DNA from: Chthoniobacter flavus
GTDB lineage: Bacteria > Verrucomicrobiota > Verrucomicrobiia > Chthoniobacterales > Terrimicrobiaceae
Assembly (NCBI GenBank): GCA_945903555.1
Contig: CAMDOJ010000013.1
Span: 1 to 17,750 of the forward strand
Reading direction: 5' to 3'
DNA: 17,750 nt
Shown: positions 14,240 through 17,750 of the stretch, in pieces
Numbering within the stretch: the first letter of the stretch is position 1
Layout: each line of letters starts with the position of its first letter
The notes under the pieces: model-generated
The model's database searches: none
Told to the model about the DNA's origin: nothing
What the model saw: the letters and a program-made list of their open reading frames with translations, nothing else
Made by a program: the position numbers and the translations under genes

Positions 14240-16543
14240 CTAATTTCCCTTGATTGTTTTGGCAGGGGGATTGCTCTTCGCTTTAGGGGTGGGAATAGGC
14301 CTAGGTGCAGCCTCTAGGATGGGCTTGATTGGGTCGCTCTTCCGAAAAGCGCGAGGCAGATTGGGCTGCGGGCGATCCGGATTGTTGAGATTTTGAAAGC
14401 GCTTGGCCTCGGGGCGGGTGAGGGGGTCATCAAAAAATTCCTCATAGCGAGTGTCGAGCGAGAGGGTGCGTTCGTATTCCGCCACCCCCTTGATATAGCT
14501 GAAGTAGGCTTGGAGAAGGTAGGTCTGCGACTGAAGGAGGGAGGTTTGTTGATTGAGGACGTCCAGCTGTGTTCCAGCTCCCGCGTCGAGCCGCTCTTGG
14601 GACAAACGCAGGGCTTCGACACCTTGAACCATGCTGGCTTCTTGGCTGTCCACAGTTTCCTTGGCTTGAAGAAGGTTGGAAATCGCTTGTTGTACTTCAA
14701 GTATGACCTCTCGGACCCCATTGTCGTAGTTGATTTTTGAGGAATCGAGCTGGGCCTTCGCCTGCTTCATGTTACCATGGATCAAGAGTCCGTCCCACAG
14801 AGTCCAGGTGCCGCTGATTCCAAAAAACCAACCCGAAACCACGTTGGAAAGTTTTGAGGTGACCATGTCACTGTTGTTAGTTTGCGCGACGCGTGCTCGG
14901 ATGGTCGGCATGTAGCCCGCTGCCTGTTCGTTGACCTTGGCTGCGGTGGAGAGAATACTTTGGCGCTGAGCCTTCAGGCCTGGATTGCGTGCCACGGCGA
15001 CACGTATCGATTTGTCGGGGTCCAGTGTGCGGGGTTTGTAGTCGAGCTTGCCGACGATATTGAAGGGCACCTCGCTGGGGAAGCCCGGTGGATAATCCAT
15101 TCCAAGCAGGCGGACGAGTCTATACATGGCAACGCGGTAACTGTTGTGGGCTTGGATGAGCGGTGGCTTGGCATTGGCCAGCGCGACTTCGGCCTGCAGC
15201 ACGTTGAAACGCGGCACGGTACCGGCATCATAGCGATTCTGTTGATCTTTCAATTGCTCGGTGAGGAGGTCCACCGACTGTTGGTTTGCGATGATGAGCG
15301 CGCGGTTGAGAACAATCTCGGAGAAGTTGATTTTCACCTCGGAGATCACTTGGTCTATGGTGGCCCGAAGCTCAAAGTAAGATCCGTGCTCGCTGGCAAT
15401 CGCCGAGCGAATACGGGAAACGGTGGCGCCGCCATCATAGAGGAGTTGACTGAATTCCAGGTTGATATTCCACGATTGGTCTGTGACGTCCGCGCCGGCC
15501 ACTTCGACTTGATTCAACTCTCTCGAGGTGTAACCCCAATCCGATGTGAGTGAAATCTGCGGAGTGATCTTTGATCGCACACTGATCATTTGTCCTAATG
15601 TGAGGCTCAGCTTTTGGATCCCGTCGAGGATGTCTGGGTTTTTCTGAAGGGCTGCTTTAATGGCGCCTTCGAGTTTCATGTCGGGTACCTGGGGGTTGCG
15701 TTGCTTGGCGATGAGGGCATCGAGTTGTTTGTAAAACTCGGTTACCGCCATTTCCTTGGTCATCGAGGGCTTGGCATTTTCTTGGGGGGCTTGTGTTTCA
15801 GTGCCGGCAACAATGGCTTCGCTCGATTTTTCGGGTGCAGGTTGCTCGGTTTTTTGCAGTGCGGGAAGGAGCGTGGCGGCAGGAGACAGCGTGGTGGCAT
15901 CCTCATTGCTCGCGAGTGCTGGAGGTGGAGTCTGGGGTTCGCCACTTTTAGGAACGGCGCGAAGATGGGCGATATGGATCGCTCCATTATGAGCAACCTT
16001 TAGGCCGATTCGCGCGCCCACCAATGTTCCATCAGGGATTTTTTTTGTATCAAGGGCGGCCTTGAAGTCCTTTTGCCACTCGGGCACAGGGACAATCGCT
16101 GTGTGCCACTTTCCATCGACCGAGAGACTCATAAGGCTTGGGGTGGCATTTAAAACTACGGCCTCCTGAAATCCTTCCCCGACCGGAATTAAAATCGAGA
16201 AAGAAAGAATCTTCGAAATACCCTCGGTCTGATACTCGAAAACCAAGTCCTGTGCGGACCAGTCAATCTGCGCTGGCGAAAAGACGTCCGCTCCAGGCGC
16301 AGAGCCAATAATACAAGAGAGATTGGGCCGTCGAAACTCAAGTCGAACATTCTTTCCTCCACTTGGTGGAGCTTGGGAACTGTCTGGAAGCGCATTTCCC
16401 TTTCCTGTGAATTCAACAACGGAATTTCCACCGAAAATCACAACTCCCTTGGCGACGGAAGTGGCTTCGGGTGATTGGGCGAGCACGACCGGAATGGTCA
16501 GAAACAAAAAAACGAAGAGGTAACGAGTGTAATTCAACGACAT
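14240..16543 (-). CDS. TolC-family outer-membrane protein with extra N-terminal domain and Pro-rich tails
   Basis: A 767-residue protein, much longer than typical TolC-family proteins (about 420-500). A signal peptide covers 1-22 (VVLA-Q). Residues about 25-198 form an extra all-beta-looking domain (IDWSAQDLVFEYQTEG, GKWHTAIVPVPEWQKDF, GARIGLKV, GAIHIAHLRAVP) that resembles a carbohydrate-binding-type jelly roll. A Pro/Ala/Glu-rich linker follows (about 199-260). The TolC part (about 288-700) shows both outer-membrane efflux repeats: QLLYDGG...RYDAGTVPRFNVLQAEVALANA and TLWDGLL...RLDAGAGTQLDVLNQQTSLL. The last 60 residues are Pro/Lys-rich. TolC trimers form ducts for efflux or type I secretion; no membrane-fusion protein or inner-membrane pump is adjacent, so its partner is unknown. 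pgeF follows after 22 bases. Confidence 0.87.
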   Translation of the reverse strand: MSLNYTRYLFVFLFLTIPVVLAQSPEATSVAKGVVIFGGNSVVEFTGKGNALPDSSQAPPSGGKNVRLEFRRPNLSCIIGSAPGADVFSPAQIDWSAQDLVFEYQTEGISKILSFSILIPVGEGFQEAVVLNATPSLMSLSVDGKWHTAIVPVPEWQKDFKAALDTKKIPDGTLVGARIGLKVAHNGAIHIAHLRAVPKSGEPQTPPPALASNEDATTLSPAATLLPALQKTEQPAPEKSSEAIVAGTETQAPQENAKPSMTKEMAVTEFYKQLDALIAKQRNPQVPDMKLEGAIKAALQKNPDILDGIQKLSLTLGQMISVRSKITPQISLTSDWGYTSRELNQVEVAGADVTDQSWNINLEFSQLLYDGGATVSRIRSAIASEHGSYFELRATIDQVISEVKINFSEIVLNRALIIANQQSVDLLTEQLKDQQNRYDAGTVPRFNVLQAEVALANAKPPLIQAHNSYRVAMYRLVRLLGMDYPPGFPSEVPFNIVGKLDYKPRTLDPDKSIRVAVARNPGLKAQRQSILSTAAKVNEQAAGYMPTIRARVAQTNNSDMVTSKLSNVVSGWFFGISGTWTLWDGLLIHGNMKQAKAQLDSSKINYDNGVREVILEVQQAISNLLQAKETVDSQEASMVQGVEALRLSQERLDAGAGTQLDVLNQQTSLLQSQTYLLQAYFSYIKGVAEYERTLSLDTRYEEFFDDPLTRPEAKRFQNLNNPDRPQPNLPRAFRKSDPIKPILEAAPRPIPTPKAKSNPPAKTIKGN

Positions 16544-16639
16544 AGTAAAGAAAATAGGGATTTCAAGGTGAATGCGTTGCAGATTAGACGTGGATTTCTG
16601 GGGTGAAAAGAATTTTGAGTGAGTGTCATCGCCTTCGGG

Positions 16640-17089
16640 TTAGGGGGAAGGCTGCGGGGTTGGTGTCGCCACGGTCGGAGTGGGGAGGTAAACCCTGTCT
16701 CCTGCAAGAGGATCGCCGCTGAGAATATCGGCAATCAGAAATGGGGAGTTCTTGAGTGCCGTCATGCGCAAAACGCCGGTTTCTTTTGTGTCTCGAATGG
16801 AGAGATATTTTTCTCCGGGAGTGACCCCCGATGAACTCTGGGATTCAATGAGCACAAAGCGGTCATCTTCATTGACCAAGCGAATGATGCCTGTCCAATG
16901 GATCGGGGTAGCTGAGGGGGGAGGTGGGATTTTCTTGTGAGGCTTCAACCAAGACAGCCAATGGATGGGCGTTTTCTTCGCCTTGGCCTCTGTTTTCGTT
17001 TTGGCTGCGGGGGGGGCTTTTTTGGGAATGGCGCAACCAGCCAATGCGAGAGCCATTAAGAGGGATATAAAAAATGCTAGGCGTTTCAT
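16640..17089 (-). CDS. Small lipoprotein with Lys/Pro-rich linker and beta domain
   Basis: A 149-residue predicted lipoprotein. The ATG at 17089 begins a clean signal, MKRLAFFISLLMALALAGC, with lipobox LAGC and C19 as the lipidated residue; the longer frame from 17191 would put 34 unlikely residues before it. A Lys/Ala/Pro-rich linker follows (about 22-60), in which TPIHW occurs twice (40-44 and 61-65). A compact beta domain (about 66-136) has the pattern 'GiirlVnedd-fvlie...GvtpGekylsird...gvlrmt...liADIlsGdplaGDrVyl', often seen in envelope proteins of unknown role. The C-terminus is TPTPQPSP-like. I know no name for it. It lies 96 bases upstream of the TolC-like gene in the same direction, so shared function is possible. 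Confidence 0.75.
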   Translation of the reverse strand: MKRLAFFISLLMALALAGCAIPKKAPPAAKTKTEAKAKKTPIHWLSWLKPHKKIPPPPSATPIHWTGIIRLVNEDDRFVLIESQSSSGVTPGEKYLSIRDTKETGVLRMTALKNSPFLIADILSGDPLAGDRVYLPTPTVATPTPQPSP

Positions 17090-17190
17090 ATTATGCTCGA
17101 CTTCTTTTGAATCGCAATGAACGCAGGCGGTATTGAAAATCCGGAATTGGCATTTGGCGAAGTAAAGACGTGAATACGCTCCATGACGCA

Positions 17191-17196
17191 AAGGGG
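17191..17196 (+). promoter_or_regulatory. Shine-Dalgarno sequence deciding the xer start
   Basis: AAGGGG lies six bases before the ATG at 17203. It favours that ATG over an in-frame GTG at 17170. It is the clearest ribosome-binding site in a window where most starts have none. Confidence 0.7.
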
Positions 17197-17202
17197 CAAG
17201 CC

Positions 17203-17750
17203 ATGACAGCGGAAATCGAGGAGTTCCTGATGTATCTCGCCACCGAGCGGGGGCTGTCGGCGAACTACCAACTTTCCGTCCAGCGTTCGTTGGAGGGGTT
17301 TTGTGATTGGATACAAAAAAACACGACGGCCAAGGATTGGCGCACGGTCGAACCCCAGCAGATCACCGACTTTTTGGTTTTTCGTAAACGCTCGGGGCTC
17401 ATGGCGTCCTCGGTGCGGCTCGAAGCCGTCGCGGTCCGCATCTTTTTTCGCTTCTTGGCCTCGCGACACAAGTGGCAGGAAAATCCTGCTGAAACACTCA
17501 CTCTGCCGCGTCCGGAAAAACACCTGCCGGAAACCATGAATGCCTCTGATGTGCTCAAGCTCTTGGAGAGCGTGCAGGCCGAGGATCCGCTTGGGCTTCG
17601 CGACCGCGCGATGTTTGAACTTCTTTATTCTAGTGGCCTCCGGGTTTCGGAGCTGTGTTCCGCGCGATTGGAAAATATCGAACTCGACGCTGGCTTCATT
17701 CGCATCACCGGCAAGGGAAACAAAACTCGCCTCGTGCCAGTGGGTGCGCC
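17203..17750 (+). CDS. xerD: Tyrosine recombinase XerC/XerD (3' end outside the window)
   Basis: The first 182 residues of a Xer-type site-specific recombinase, which resolves chromosome dimers at dif. The N-terminal SAM-like core-binding domain spans about 1-95 (IEEFLMYLATERGLSANYQLSVQRSL style). The catalytic domain begins near 110 with LPETMNASDVLKLL, then GLRDRAMFELLYSSGLRVSEL. Catalytic R147 (in SGLRVSEL) and K171 (in ITGKGNKTRLVP) sit almost exactly where E. coli XerD has R148 and K172. The HxxR, second His and nucleophilic Tyr lie beyond the window. XerD is slightly preferred over XerC because of this spacing, but the two cannot be separated firmly. It is divergent from the lipoprotein gene across 113 bases. 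Confidence 0.88.
   Translation, partial: MTAEIEEFLMYLATERGLSANYQLSVQRSLEGFCDWIQKNTTAKDWRTVEPQQITDFLVFRKRSGLMASSVRLEAVAVRIFFRFLASRHKWQENPAETLTLPRPEKHLPETMNASDVLKLLESVQAEDPLGLRDRAMFELLYSSGLRVSELCSARLENIELDAGFIRITGKGNKTRLVPVGA

Noticed and set aside
14882..15553. A 223-codon plus-strand frame inside the TolC-like gene
   Set aside because: Antisense to the TolC repeats; composition and lack of family motifs mark it as a shadow.

Overview
The window is 17.75 kb of tightly packed bacterial chromosome with 16 protein-coding genes. Two are cut by the window edges, and no gap exceeds about 140 bases. No rRNA, tRNA, CRISPR array, insertion sequence or prophage is visible. The envelope genes (TolC-type outer-membrane protein, lipoproteins, ExbB/ExbD/TonB, an L,D-transpeptidase) show a diderm. 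The mix of a SAM-domain/SUMF1-like protein, tandem PilB/GspE ATPases, a ROK kinase and mostly absent Shine-Dalgarno sequences fits the Planctomycetes-Verrucomicrobia group, Verrucomicrobia most plausibly. This is an impression from gene style, not a proven assignment.

Layout. Positions 1-1086 (+): the end of a cyclopropane-fatty-acid-synthase-type methyltransferase and a YqgE/AlgH protein. Positions 1078-2985 (-): a SAM-domain/SUMF1-like protein followed by a COG0523 (CobW-type) metallochaperone GTPase. Positions 3074-4864 (+): an L,D-transpeptidase lipoprotein and a ROK-family sugar kinase. Positions 4885-5718 (-): an unrecognised exported protein. Positions 5849-8064 (+): a compact exbB-exbD-tonB operon whose TonB has a 12-bp tandem-repeat linker. 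Positions 8204-10024 (+): typA/bipA with its own sigma70-like promoter. Positions 10088-13480 (-): two tandem type IV pilus/type II secretion ATPases. Positions 13549-16543 (-): a TolC-family protein with an unusual N-terminal domain, followed by a PgeF-type (YfiH) multicopper-oxidase-fold protein. Positions 16640-17089 (-): a small lipoprotein. Positions 17203-17750 (+): the start of a XerC/XerD recombinase that runs off the end.

How the genes fit together. The strongest functional unit is ExbB-ExbD-TonB, an inner-membrane proton-driven motor that energises outer-membrane transport. Several other products act in the envelope: the L,D-transpeptidase and PgeF on peptidoglycan, TolC as an export duct, and the PilB pair driving pilus or secretion pseudopilus assembly. 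TonB, the TolC-like protein and the small lipoprotein all carry Pro/Lys-rich low-complexity linkers or tails, typical of proteins that cross the periplasm or touch the cell wall. I see no clear undescribed multi-gene system. The most unusual items are the TolC N-terminal fusion, the SAM-SUMF1 protein lacking the formylglycine-enzyme cysteines, the diverged tandem PilB pair and the enlarged zinc motif of the ROK protein.
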